Shown: piece after piece, positions 31,965 through 43,894 of the stretch | How the letters are laid out: the number at the start of each line of letters is the position of its first letter | Numbering within the stretch: the stretch's first letter is position 1 | From: Phragmites australis | Taxonomy: Eukaryota > Streptophyta > Magnoliopsida > Poales > Poaceae | DNA length: 64,000 nt | Direction of reading: 5' to 3' | Assembly: GCF_958298935.1 (NCBI RefSeq) | Contig: NC_084943.1 | Location: 11,463,001-11,527,000, forward strand | Notes under the pieces: generated by a model | The model's input: the letters and a program-made list of their open reading frames with translations, nothing else | Databases searched by the model: none | Told to the model about the DNA's origin: nothing | Program-made: the position numbers and the translations under genes

Positions 31965-34434
31965 CCGTTTCATCCAAGTTGAGATGTCCATTAGTAGGCA
32001 TGGGGGTCTTGATTGGCTTGCAATCATCCATCTTAAATTTCTTGAGGATGTCCCTCCTGTACTTCTCTCGATGGTTGAACGTTCCTTCCTTTAATTGCTT
32101 GCTTTGAAATCCAAGAAAGTAGTTGAGATTGTCAATCATCGACATCTTGAACTCCCTAGACATCATGTCACCAAATTCCTTGCAAAACTTTTTGTTAGTT
32201 GAACCAAATATTATATCATCAACATAAATTTGACACAAGGAAAGCTCATTGTCGATGATCTTTGTGAACAATGTGGTTTCCACCCTCCCGATATTGAATC
32301 CTTAGTTGATGAGGATGCCACTTGGACATCCGTACCAAGCTCTTGGGCCTTGTTTGAGTCTATAAAGTTCCTTGTGCAAACCTATAGACATGATTAGGAT
32401 ATCTAGGATCTTCGAAACCAGAAGGTTATTCAACATAAACAAGTTCATTGATGAATCCATTTAAGAATGCACTCTTCACATCCATTTGATAAAGCTTAAT
32501 GTTATGATGTTAAGCAAATGCAAAAAGGATACGAATGGCCTCAAGCCTTGCCACAGGAGCGAATGTTTCGCCAAAATCCAAACCTTCAACTTGTGCAAAT
32601 CCTTGCACGACAAGTCTTGCCTTATTGCGTACCACCATACCATGTTTATATTGCTTGTTGCGGAAGACACACTTGGTTTCGATTACATTCTTGTCTTGAG
32701 GCCTTTCTTTAAGAATCCATACTTCATTGCAGGTGAAGTTTTGAGTTCTTCTTGCATATCATCATCTAATCTAGAACCTTAAGAGCCTCATCTACATGTG
32801 TGGATTCCAAACAAGAGACAAATAACTAATGTTCATAAAATGAAGCATATTAACGAGAGCGAGTTCGTACTCCCCTAGATGTACTTCCAATGATCAAGTC
32901 AATGGGGTGATCCTTGGAAATATGCATATGCTTCACTTGTGGTTCTTGAGATGTATCTTCCAGTGGTGCAACATCTTGAGCTTGAGCTTGAGCTTCCTCT
33001 TGAGATATATGGACATCATGTGATGGAAATGAAGTATAAGGTACATCTTCATCATCCTCCTTAGGCTTGATGTCCCCAATTGCCATATTCTCCATTGCAT
33101 CTCTCAAGGGTTCATCACCTAAATCATTACAAGAAACACCTTCTCCTTAGGAGCCATTAGATTCATCAAACTCCACATCACATGTTTCTTCAACAAGACT
33201 GGTGGCATTGTTGAATACTTGATATACTTTGGCGTTAGATGCATAACCAACAAGAAAACCAATATCACAATATTTTTTTACCTTTCCTAGGTGTTCTTTT
33301 TTCTTGAAGATAAAACACTTACACTCAAACACCCGGAAGTATGAGATATTGGGTTTCCGCCCAATGAGAAGCTCATATGGCATCATCATCAATAGATGGT
33401 GGAGGTACACTCGATTGGATGCATGCCACGTCGTGGTGATTGCTTTCGCCCAAAACTTCGCCAGCGTACCATACTCATCCAACATTGCTCTTGCAAGAGT
33501 GTTCAAGGTCTTGTTCTTACTCTCCACCATGCCATTTTGTTGAGGGGTGTAAGTTGATGAGAACTTATGCTTGATGCCTCTATCATCACAAAATTCTTCA
33601 ATGTATGTGTTCTTGAACTCCGTACCATTGTCACTCTGATCTTCACAAGTGTGGCCTCAAATTCATTTTGAGCCCTCTTCGCGAACTTCTTGAAGATTCC
33701 AATGGTCTTGCTCTTGTCATCTAGAAAGAAAGTCCAAGTTTATCTTGTATAATCATCAATAATAACAAGGCAATAGAGATTACCACCAAGACTCTTGTGG
33801 TCTGAAGATGTCCATATGTAGTGGCTCCAAGGGTCTTGATGTAGACATCATGGACTTGTATGGATATGATCTTGCAATTTGCTTTCCCGGTTGGCAAGCG
33901 CTACAACTTGTCCTTCTCGAATACAACATTCTTCAAACCAACTACCATTCCATTCTTGAATGCCTTCTTGAGTTGGCTCATTCAAATGTGTGCAAGGTGA
34001 AGATGCCAAAGCCAACCCATATATATCTTGGTGAAGAGGCATGTAGTCAAGCTAGCTTCATTAGAGGAGAAATCCACAAGATATATATGTCTATGTCTAA
34101 AACCTTTAAAGATTAGATCATCATGCTTATTGCTAGTTATGATAACATCAACGTCACTAAATAAATATGTTAAGCCTAAATCACATAGTTGAGCTACGGA
34201 AAGCAAATTAAAGCTAAGCGACTCTACTAAAAGAACATTGGAAATAGAGAGATCATTGGAGATTGCTATCTTACCCAAACCTACCACATTTGCCTTAGAG
34301 TTATAACCAATGGTGATTTTGTCATGATATCCCACATCATCTTCTAGTGAGGTGAACATATTTACATTACCGGTCATATGTTGTGTGCATCCACTATCAA
34401 GCATCCAATGCTTGTCAACAGCTTTGTAGTTCAC
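31965..34434 (-). pseudogene. pol of Copia element D (protease, integrase, RT), decayed
   Basis: Reading leftward from 34434: the Copia protease (HWMLDSGCTQHMTG near 34400), then the GAG-pre-integrase region with HLHLAHI near 33985. The integrase core is broken by several stops; its end reads NGMVESKNKTLNTLARAM near 33500. A linker follows (33107-32850, acidic, ending STSRGVRTRSR). RT is interrupted near 32300-32460 and has the catalytic YVDDIIFGS near 32210-32235. It then reads KTPMPTNGHLNLDE and is cut at 31965 by element E, continuing at 21135. Protease-integrase-RT order with DSG and YVDD motifs identifies Ty1/copia. Stops and frameshifts occur every few hundred bases, so the copy is dead. 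Confidence 0.85.
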
Positions 34435-34447
34435 CTACACACATGTA

Positions 34448-36527
34448 TCAAGCTTTTTGTTTAGGTACCCAACCAAGTTTGGTACCTTTGAAGTGACTCA
34501 CAAGAGCTTCAGACACCCAAATTTTCCTAGGAAGCTTTCCATTAGCTTGAGTTCCAATGAATTTAGCCATGACTTTCCCACTTTTAAGTTTATGCAATAG
34601 AAAAATGTGACCATTGAAAGTAGACTTGTACTTGGAAGACAAAGTAGGAAAGGGTTTAGTAGGAATTGGACACTCCCTTGTGTGGTGACCGGTAACTTCA
34701 CAATGTTGGCAATATGAACCAACTTCTTTGATGAAGCAATTCTTCATCTCTGATGACTTGATCTTATCCACCGTGTTGGGGAAGCATCGAAGACCTCTCT
34801 TGTTGTAGTACAATGCATTCTTCATGAGAAATTCTTTGTGCTTGTACTCCTTCTTAGTCAACCGGGCCACACATGAATTGAGATTTGAAATCTCCTCTTT
34901 GAGCTATTGCTTTCTTGCATGGTTAGTCTTAAAAGATGGCATACTATCACATGAAGAGGAGCATGGTATAGCAAGAAGATAATCACAAGAAGTAGATGCA
35001 TTGATCTTAACAACATCAATAGTAGGCAATTCATTCATGCTATGATCAATAGTATCATAAGCTAACTCAAGTTCTTGATATTTAAATTTCAAGTTAATAT
35101 GCTCAAGTTTCAGCTTCTTGTTACTAGCCTCAAGAGACTTGCTAGATGTAACTACTTCATCATGTTTCTTAAACACATAACTACATTTAGCAAGCAACTC
35201 ATTATTATTAGAACAAAGCATAGCATTAGCATTTTCAAGAGACTTGATTTTAGCTTTTTGTTTCTTGATGATAGTAGCATAGTCAGTCATGAGCTTAGGA
35301 GAAAGATCATCATCATCACTACTACTATCGTCATCCTCACTACTCACCTTGTTGTTACCTTTTGCCATGAGGCACATAGGTGGTGGAGGTAGAGGTGGAT
35401 CATCATTGGTGATGGCAAGGCCCACGAAGTTGTTGTCTTCATCATCGCTTGAATCATCACTTAAGTTTTCACCAGAGACCCATTCACCAACAATGTAAGC
35501 CTTGCGGCCTCCACCCTTCTTGTTGAAGAGCTTCTTCTTCCTCTTTCCTGATTCTTCTTCTTGTGCTTGTCCTCATTCTCAATTTCATCAATCTTCTTAG
35601 ACATGTTCTTGTTTATCTTGTTGGGATGACAGCAATCACATGATATGTGGCCAAGGTTACCACAATTGTAACACTTCTTCTGGTCTCCGCCATCGTACTT
35701 ATCAAATTTTTTGGGCAAAATTTGTTATTGGGATCATAGTTGTATCCCTTCTTTTGAAACTTGGAGATAATCCTTCTGGTTCTTCTCATGAGAAGAGCAA
35801 AATTTGTGTCAGAGTCGTCACCATCATCATCATCATCTTCTTCTTCATCATCTCTTTCACTTGATGATGGGAGCTTCATCTTCTTCTTCTTGTTGTCAAC
35901 CATATTTACCTTGAGAGCAAGATTCTTCTTGGATGAAGACTCATGATCTCCAAACAAGAACATCTCATGAGCATATATATTTCCAACAGCATCGGTGATG
36001 GTCATGTCATTGATGTCCCTTTCATGAAGAAAAGAGATGACAATATTGTATTGTGGCTTAGGAAGCACCAACAAGATCGTTCGAATAATGTCTCCTTGAG
36101 ACAATCGAGTGAGTTCAAGAGAATTTATTTCTTCCACAAGCATATTCATACGAGAATACATATAATTGCATAACTCATCAGGAAGCATCTTGAATTGATT
36201 AAGAGCATTCATAAGCACATGATATCTTTCCTCATGAATTTTTCTAGAACCCTTATGGATTTCACAAAGAGCGGTCCAAATCTCATTAGCTAATTCCTTG
36301 CCCCTAACTCTAAAGAAAACCCCTTCACTAATTCTCTCAAATATAGCATTCTTAGCCTTAGCATTCTATCTAACTTGTTGGTCGGTAAAAGGTTGATTAA
36401 ACCAAATAAAGGTAGCTAGCCAAACTTCAGGGGAAATAACCTCAAGATAGCTTGCCATGCGAACTTTCCAATAGGCGAATTTCTTTGCCTCGAACTTTGG
36501 CACGCTACTTCCACTTCGCGGGGCCAT
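34448..36527 (-). pseudogene. Long gag of Copia element D with two CCHC knuckles
   Basis: The likely start is ATG at 36527 (MAPRSGSSVPKFEAKKFAYWK), the usual opening of Copia gag proteins of the UBN2 type. A nonsense codon lies near 36366. The text then continues as KGSRKIHEERYHVLMNALNQF and VLPKPQYNIVISFL. An acidic Asp/Glu-rich run follows (plus-strand CAT/CTT repeats at 35820-35850). The first knuckle is CYNCGNLGHISCDC at about 35635-35680. A coiled-coil segment (35425-34904) has IIKKQKAKIKSLENANAML and KSLEASNKKLKLEHINLK. The second knuckle is CQHCEVTGHHTREC near 34680-34720. The extended gag with coiled coil and second knuckle suggests the Maximus/SIRE lineage. Several frameshifts are present. 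Confidence 0.8.
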
Positions 36528-36560
36528 TGCTCTAGGATTTTAGATCTATTAAGAGCACAA

Positions 36561-36573
36561 GGCTCTGATACCA
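36561..36573 (-). other. Primer binding site of Copia element D
   Basis: The minus strand reads TGGTATCAGAGCC, two bases from the LTR end. It is a perfect 12-base complement of the plant initiator tRNA-Met 3' end. Confidence 0.9.
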
Positions 36574-36575
36574 AT

Positions 36576-38592
36576 TGAAAGGATCGAATGGCCCAAGAGG
36601 GGGTGAATTGGGTAATTTAAAAACTTCTAAAAAAACTAGAACAAATAACAACCTTTGCGTGGATGAAAAGAAATGCGACTACACGAACTAAGCTAGGAGA
36701 AGGCAACTAAACAAGCAAGCAAATAGACTAAGAAAATACAGAATTCAAAGCTTGCAAGAATATAAATGCTCAAAATAAATTGTAGAATAGTAAACAAATA
36801 GATAAGAGAACACCAATTTTTCTCCCGAGGTATCGAGGAGTTGACATTCGCCCTTAGTTCTCGTTGTTGACATTCGCCCTTAGTCCTCGTTGGAGCATCC
36901 ACCAAGGATATTACTCCCCCTTGAGTCACCAAGACTCAAGTGCTCCCTCATGATTGCCACTTCTCCATCTCCAGATTGGCGGGCATCAAACCAAGTATAT
37001 AGCACTTCCCAGGGCTCCCACAAGAACTCTAAGAGCTCACCGAGACACCACCAATCACCAAAGACCAGCTAGGTGTTGCCAACCACCAAGAGTAACAAGC
37101 CAATAGCTTCACTTGACCAAGATCAAGCCTAGAATACAGCTAGATGCACACATGCTACTCTCCAAGTACTAATGATGCCCTTAATCTTCAACTAGGGACT
37201 TGGAAATCAACTCAAGTGCTCTCTCGCTTCTTGATGACACACAAAGTGTATGAACACCTGTGGGACGCAAGAGTGAGAAATGAAACTAAGTGGAGGGGTA
37301 TTTATAGACTAGAGATCCAATTTATAGCCGTTGCCTAACCACCTAATTTTCTGTTACTACCAGATGATCTGATGAGTATCTCCTTACTCACACCAAACAA
37401 TCTGGTGAGTACAAACTTCCATTTTCACTGTGCCAGCTGTCATTTGCCGTTACTACTGAGAAATAGTCTAGTGGCATCATCTGGTGAACATCGACCCAAC
37501 AACGGACTGTCCTCTGAGTACAAACTAACCAAATTTTCCCATTGCAACCCTCTCTGCAAAATATGCTTCAGTGATGATGTCATTGCCATCACCAGACTAT
37601 CTTGTGGGTTAAATTTCTTTTGTCCTCAGAATCTTCTTTGGTAGAAAAGCTCTGGTGTGCATATGTGTCTATCACCGAACTATCTGGTGAGTAGAACTCC
37701 TTCAATCCAACCGAAACAACCCTCTCTGGAAAAATTACTCCAATGATCCATTTTTGCCTTTAGCAGACCATCCGGTGGTTGAAGTTTCTTCTGCCACCAG
37801 AATTTGTTATCTGCAAGAATTGGGCCAGTGTACACACCATCTTCATCGGACCATCCGGTGTACTGAGCTTCATAATTCTTGCCTTGGAATCGCCTCTGTA
37901 ATAATTAGTCCGGTGCATCCATCATTGCATCATCGGATAATCTGGTGACTTGAATTTCAATTTTCCCTGGCAACCCCCCTTCTGTTGGAAATAGACCGGT
38001 GATCTCACCACACTATCACCAGACTATCTGGTGTAACACTTCTAACAATTTTGCACACGTGTCAGCTAGAAAATCATCCAATGATTACATCACTTTGTTC
38101 ATCGGAGCATCCGGTGCATCTAGAGTGTTTTTTGTCTTGAGATAACAATATGCTCCAATGAGATTACTTCGCATAGATCGGATCATCCAGTGAAGTAAAT
38201 TTTCTATGAGCTCATACAATTCAAACTTTCTTGAGCTCTAGCTTTTCGACATGTCAACCATGGGCTTCTATGAGCTACCTAGTGCTTGAATTTCACAAGT
38301 ATCCATCAAACCAAGTCTAAACTCACTAGGTCAAGCAACTACTCTTAACCCCTCTTTATAATATGGTCAAAGGACTAAAGAAAAATAAGCTATACTTCTC
38401 TAAGTGTCATTCATATCCTTTGTGACACTTAGAACTAAAAGATCCTTAATCTTGGTGCACAAGTCTTTTGATCACCCACATAATCTCCTTAGGGACCAAG
38501 GATACCCAATTATTATTATGAACTGAATTTTTTATTCCCTTCAAAACAAATTGTTAGTCACAATGATACGGTTCTCATTAATCACCAAAACA
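36576..38592 (-). repeat. 5' LTR of Copia element D (about 2.0 kb)
   Basis: On the minus strand it starts TGTTTTGGTGATTAATGAG at 38592 and ends CGATCCTTTCA at 36576, next to the PBS. The length and the wording at both ends match Maximus/SIRE-type grass Copia LTRs. An array of degenerate palindromes occupies 37360-38190. The partner LTR is missing because the 3' end of D is lost, so the TSD (CTTAC on the right) cannot be confirmed. Confidence 0.8.
37360..38190. repeat. Array of about eleven degenerate palindromes in the LTR of D
   Basis: The core resembles CACCGGACYATCCGGTG. Clear members lie near 37362, 37402, 37480, 37592, 37672, 37762, 37846, 37931, 38019, 38101 and 38173, mostly 80-110 bases apart. 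The spacers are unrelated in sequence. Each copy can pair with itself and with its neighbours. Confidence 0.75.
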
Positions 38593-39049
38593 CTTACCAC
38601 TTACCTAGTGGCTAGATGCTACACCTGTCCACCCAGTAGAATCCTTTTTCAATCCACAACATTGTAATATTATCCTAAAGTTTCTACTACCTGTAGACAT
38701 CCAACTGTGCTAAAAAGATTGCCGGCTTATACTATACTCATCTGATTAATACAATTGTACTTGTTTCAAATGTAGCCTTTTGAGGTCTAGCCTTTTCAGA
38801 CCTAGCCTTTGCAGAATTAGCCTTTTCACACCTAGCTCTTTTAGAAGTAGCCTTTTCAGACCTAGCCTTTTTAGAAATAGCCATTTTAGTTAACATGACC
38901 ACTCCACACAGCGAAATCAATTGCTTACCCTTATTCAATTTCCATGGACTTAGCCCATGAACCAGCATGGAACTTTAGTATAAATAGAAGAGCTGCTAAC
39001 CACAGCTAGAACCAAACTACTAGCATCAACCTCCACTACTCCTACAACA
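38593..39049. other. Region between D and the GRF-like gene, with a minisatellite
   Basis: No coding sequence I can support. Bases 38772-38885 hold about seven copies of a 16-18-bp unit close to TAGCCTTTTCAGACC. The rest is AT-rich, and the promoter of the GRF-like gene is at its right end. This may be the oldest DNA of the right half. Confidence 0.6.
38979..38987 (+). promoter_or_regulatory. TATA box upstream of the GRF-like gene
   Basis: TATAAATAG is a near-ideal plant TATA box. It lies 71 bases upstream of the ATG at 39050, with an A/C-rich leader between. No other strong TATA lies near. Confidence 0.7.
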
Positions 39050-39509
39050 ATGGCATTCGATCCTCTTCCCTTGAAATACTTGCCGGATACTACGCATGCT
39101 GGGGTCGAAGTGCCCATGTGCTGGTGTGGAGACCTTTGTAAGGTGATAAAGTCCTCCAAATTCTTCAACACCTACGGAAGGATGTTCTTTATGTGCCCGA
39201 ACTACGAGTACGATCTGCCCCAGGGTAGTATCCATGGTGGCTATCATAGTCAAGTAAACACTTCTAGCCAAACTACTCCAAATAAAACTGAGATCCTACA
39301 CGAGCAACATCGGGCCACCTGGAGACAATTCCATGAAATGGAAGCTGACGAGAGGAGGAAGGATGAGCGCAAACACATTCAAGAGGAGTAGCAAAAGATG
39401 AGGGAGGAGCAAAACTGTTGTGGCAGAGAGGGAGAGTAAGCGTCAGAGTGCATGTCGGGTGCGTGAGGTAGGACCGAAAACTACGAGGAAGGGAAAGTAC
39501 CCACGTTGA
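39050..39509 (+). pseudogene. GRF-type zinc-finger protein, repetitive grass family, broken at the C-terminus
   Basis: The ATG at 39050 opens a 113-residue frame. It begins MAFDPLPLKYLPDTTHAGVE, then VPMCWCGDLCKVIKS and TYGRMFFMCPNY, which is the CxC...C spacing of a GRF-like zinc finger. A charged, helical stretch follows (WRQFHEMEADERRKDERK). TAG at 39389-39391 ends it. Beyond the stop and a frameshift near 39410 another frame reads VREVGPKTTRKGKYPR and stops at 39507-39509. This resembles the conserved C-terminus of a large family of short grass proteins with the same N-terminal finger. I read it as one gene with a nonsense codon and a frameshift. The family is multicopy in grasses and probably transposon-associated. 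Its role is unknown to me. Confidence 0.6.
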
Positions 39510-40341
39510 ATTCATTAGAGTTGATGTTGTAATAATGTTGTTTAAATTCCCTAAGGCATGCTAGGTTTAGAGGTAGTAAATGGATAGGTTAGAATGATTG
39601 TGTACTGTTCATACCATCATGTCTGTTGCAGCTTTGATTAAAATTGACGTGTTCAACCATCCTTATCCGACAATTCTACATACCAAAATATCTCAAAAAT
39701 ATTAAATGATGATGGACTTTTAAATACTTTGAAAACACCGTATGGTGACGGACGGGCGACACTAACTCTGGCGCAAACCAAAATGAACATGGCAAAACCC
39801 TAAACTCAGCCATCCAGCAAACCCCAGGAAGATGTCGCCCCTTGGTTGGGTGACACTAAGATGTCGGCGACACCTTGTTGTCGCCCTTCCAACAGATGAC
39901 GGTAGGTTAGAGTTACAATTTTTTGAAATGGGTGTATAATTTTGCAAATATTGAATATATATTCAACACCCTCACCTGGCCCACCCCACCCCGCCATAGC
40001 AGGCCGTCGGCCTAGCCGGCGTGCGTAACCAGAGCATGCCACATGGCATGTAGTCGCGCACCCGCCCCACGGCCCAGCCATCGGGCCTGCCACGTGTCCC
40101 CACCTGGTGCCCCACGCGCCTTCTGCCTTGCGCACAACTATTGACCACTGAAGGCGTGACCAGCTACTAAGAACTAATGAAACAACTATTGAAAAAAATT
40201 ACTAACACTACTGAACAAACTATTGATACTACTGGCAACTACTGACAATACTGAACAAAACTATTAAACAATTTTACTATAACTTGGAACTATTGAACAA
40301 CTACTGAAACAAACATACTGAACAAAAACTACTAACACTAC
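39510..40341. other. Non-coding region after the GRF-like gene
   Basis: Bases 39510-39900 are unique-looking, with short direct repeats around GTGACGG and GTCGCC. Bases 39960-40135 are GC-rich. Bases 40140-40341 are low-complexity, made of variants of AACTACTGAACAA. No gene is seen. The E3 LTR starts inside the low-complexity run. Confidence 0.6.
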
Positions 40342-41363
40342 TGTCACACTCGATTTTAACAGCCAAAACCAGATGCGGCTTATGTGTGCCCAGGATGTTC
40401 AACACACATAAGGATGTCACAGGTAAAGTAACAAAAGCAATACTTTTATTAAATAACGTTAAACTCTTACAGCAATTGACATATATTGTCTTCGATGAAG
40501 ATATCTGCAGCGGAACAGAAGCACTGGTGCCCAACAACACCACAGGCAACCGATCAGGAGACACGCGCCTAGAACGTCACAACCTCGTCTTGATAGTCTT
40601 CAACATCTTCACTCACTGAGCAGCAGCATACATGTCGCATGGACTAGGGAAAATAGCAAGTATGAGCACATAGAGTACTCAACAAGTGGGGGAAAGTAAT
40701 GATATGCAGGCTTATATCAAGAATAAGCTAACATATGGTATATTTGCATAAATGTGAGTAATGAAAACATATTTGGACTCAGAAAGCATTAAATAATTAT
40801 TAAGTGAATGTAACCCATACAGTCTAACACCTAGTATAAAAGGCTCCCCACCTTGCATTCCATAACCGTCTAGTACTCCCGGTACTATAACCAAAACCAC
40901 AACCATCTAGTACTCCCGGTACTATAACCAAAACCACAACCATCTAGTACTCCCTGTACCAGAACCATAATAACAACCATCTAGTACTCCCTGTACTAGA
41001 ACCATAACCACAACCAAACTCATAACCACAACCCATAATCACAACCCACTAATCATGTGAGGATCCAAGTCTCTCATAACTATGAGCACGGCTGTTATAA
41101 CAGTTTTACACTTTGCAGATGTTGTCCAGCTTTCCCCACGAGTCAGTGAATTCCATGTTTCCGTGTTGTGCAAACACTTAACACACGCCAGTGGTGTGCC
41201 ATCAAGAATCACTGTATGACATTTGCCACTAACCAGAGACTAATCCAGTATGTGTCTGCCCATTAGGTTTCATCGCCAGACTTTACGCGAGTTCAACTCC
41301 TACCTAGAAGCCCCCTTTTGCGCTGACACAACACACACTGGATAGATTCTAATTAGTAATATG
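40342..41363 (-). repeat. Element E3: truncated E-family LTR
   Basis: The plus strand starts TGTCACACTCGATTTTAACAGCC, the reverse complement of the 3' end of element E. Homology to E runs through the AATAAA region, the CTAGTACTCCC repeats, the AACAGTTTTACACTTTGCAG block and the GACACAACACACACTGGATAG block. It stops near 41363, where CACTA coding sequence begins. About two thirds of the LTR is missing. Three copies of CCATCTAGTACTCCC occur at 40865-40990. Confidence 0.8.
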
Positions 41364-41365
41364 CA

Positions 41366-43894
41366 GAGCTGAATCAATGCCCCGTGTATGGAACCCATCG
41401 ATATAAGCATAGAAATGAAGGTGGTGACGGGGACGAGGACAAGAAAAGTAAAGGTGGTCCTAGGAAGTGGTGTGGTATTTTCCTATAATTCCCCGTCTGA
41501 AGTGTCTGTTTGCCAACAGAAAGGAGGCTCAATTGGTGCGTTGGCATAAGGAGGGTCATAAGAAGGACGCAATGGTACGCCACCCGATAGGTTTCACTCA
41601 GTGGTGAATCGTTGATTCCACATTTGGTTGGTTCACCGAAGAATTGTGAAATATTAGGTTTGCTATGAGCACAGATGGCATGAATCCATTCGGTAACATG
41701 AGTACCTCACATAGCACCTGGCCTGTTGTATTGTTGATCTAAAACCTTCCACCCTGGTTTTGTACCAAGCGGAAATACATTATGTTGTTGATCTTGATAT
41801 CAGGACCGAAACTACCTGGCAACGATATAGATGTGTACCTTAGGTCTTTAGTCGATGATCTTAAGAAACTCTGGTCGGAAGGCATCAAAGTTTGAGATCA
41901 GTACAAGAAAGAGTACTTTACCTTGAACGCCATGTTGTTCGTCACCATCAATGATCTGCCAGCACTTCATAACTTGTTAGGTTAGAGCAAAAGAAAAGGT
42001 GAAGCTTGCCCCATTGCTTAGATGACACATGCAGTTTGAAGTTGAACAACTCAAAGAAAATAGTGTAATGCGGTATCGACGTTTCCTTCCTAGGAAGCAC
42101 CCGTACCGAAACATGGACAAGCAGTTCGATGGCACAAGGGAGAAAGCATTACCTCCGAGGCATTTAAGCGGGGAAGATGTCCACAATCAGGTTAAGAATA
42201 TCAATGTTTTCTTTGGCAAGCGAAATCAATCCTCTAAGGATGATGAACAATTAGGAATGTGGAACAAGAAATACTATTTGAGCTAGAGTATTGGGAAAAA
42301 TTAGATGTTCGCCACTCTATCGACAACATGCATGTAAAGAAGAATATCTGTGAGAGTCTGATTGGTACATTGCTCCAAATGAAGGGAAAAGGAAAGGACC
42401 ATGAGAACGCATGAGCTGACCTTGAAGAAATGGGCTTAAGGTTGGAGCTCCATGCACAAGATACGGACAAAGGAAAACATCTACCCCTAGAAACTATCAC
42501 TCTCTCTAGGAAGGAGAAAAAAGAATTCTGCAAGTTCTTGCACAGTGTGAAAGTTCCCTTCGGTTACTCGTCCAACATCGCAAGACTTTTCTTGGTGAAA
42601 GAGCTGAAAATGAATTTCACCATGATGAAGTCCCATGGTTGCCATGTGATGATGATGTCATTGCTTGCGGTAGCTATTAGGAACATCCTCTCAATAAAGG
42701 TTCGCGAGGCTATCCTGAGCCTATGCTTTTTCTTCAATGCAATTGAACAAAAGGCGCTCGAACCAAACTCGCTGGAAGAGCTAGAAAGAAGACGTGTTGA
42801 GACTCTATGTATTCTTGAGGTGTATTTTCCACCATCCTTTTTCGATATCAAAGTACATCTCACTGCTCACCTTGTTAAGGAGATACACTACCTTGGCCCC
42901 GTGTTCCTGCATCACATGTTTCCATACGAGAGATATATGGCCATTCTCAAGTCGTACATAAGGAATCGAGCCTTTCTTGAGGGATACATCGTGCAGGGTT
43001 ATGAGACGGAGGAGGCATTGGAGTGGTCTGTTAATTACATTGACCCAAATAACCCAATTGGCGTGCCTACGTCTCGCCATGAGGGGAGGCTCACAGGTGT
43101 GGGAGTTCTGGGGAAGATGGTAATAACTCCTAATACGAAGGCTTACGACCAAGCTCATTTCCTCGTGCTGCAATAAATGAGGGAAGTGTGCCCATATGTC
43201 GATGAGCACAAACAGATGCTGCTTGAAGAGAATCTAGGGCAAACTGAAGCTTGGGTTGCAAGGCAACATATGCGAAGGTTCACGACTTGGTTCCGAGATC
43301 GAATCAGACAATCGAGTACTCCTACAAGTGCTCTATTAAAAAAAACTGGCATCAGGCCCTATATACACAATTATGATACATCAAGGGTATGATATAAACG
43401 GATACACATTTTACACGATTGCCCAAGATGAGAAGAACATATGCCAGAACAGTGGTGTCCGTATAGATGCTTATGATAATGACATGCAGAGGGGCACATA
43501 CTATGGTCAAATAGAGGAGATCTAGGATCTCAACTACTTGGAATTCAAGGTAGCCCTGTTTTGGTGCCGTTGGGTACATGGGGCAAAGGGCGTCACTAAT
43601 GACAAGTATGGGTTCACTAGAGCTGATCTCAAACATATCGGATACAAGTCGGAACCCTTCGTACTCGCTAAAAATGTTTGCCAAGTCTTTTATGTGACTG
43701 ACACAACAAAGAATAAATGCCATGTGGTTCTCGGTGGGAAAAGACACATCGTCGGAGTTGCAAACTTCAATGAAATTCCCCCTTTTGCTACTACAGTCGT
43801 GCCATGCCTTTCACCGATCGAGGAAACTCCATACATCCGCCCCAACCACAACGAAGGGATCCATGTCAAGAAAGTACGGAAATGGCGAATTTGA
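41366..43894 (+). pseudogene. TNP2-like CACTA transposase, decayed
   Basis: It begins in mid-gene with ELNQCPVYGTHRYK and continues PIIPRLKCLFANRKEAQLVRWHKEG, the Transposase_21 (TNP2) domain. Stops occur near 41895 and 41980. FLPRKHPYRNMDKQFDG (about 42085) and HVKKNICESLIGTLLQMKGK (about 42330) follow. The open frame 42430-43176 is a DUF4218 domain (KKEFCKFLHSVKVPFGYSSNI, PSFFDIKVHLTAHLVKEIHYLGPVF, PYERYMAILKSYIRNRAF). After TAA at 43174-43176 the same frame continues MREVCPYVDEHKQMLLEENLGQTEAWV. A frameshift lies near 43345, then DUF4216 (43538-43894: LFWCRWVHGAKGV, VLAKNVCQVFYVTD). The protein would bind and cut transposon ends. At least four lesions inactivate it. Confidence 0.85.

Noticed and set aside
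37360..38190. Evenly spaced palindromic repeats that look at first like a CRISPR array
   Set aside because: The copies are degenerate, the spacing varies, there are no cas genes, and they lie inside a plant Copia LTR.
39720..39910. Possible CACTA-type terminal repeats around GACACTAA
   Set aside because: No matching inverted terminus and no 3-bp duplication could be found.
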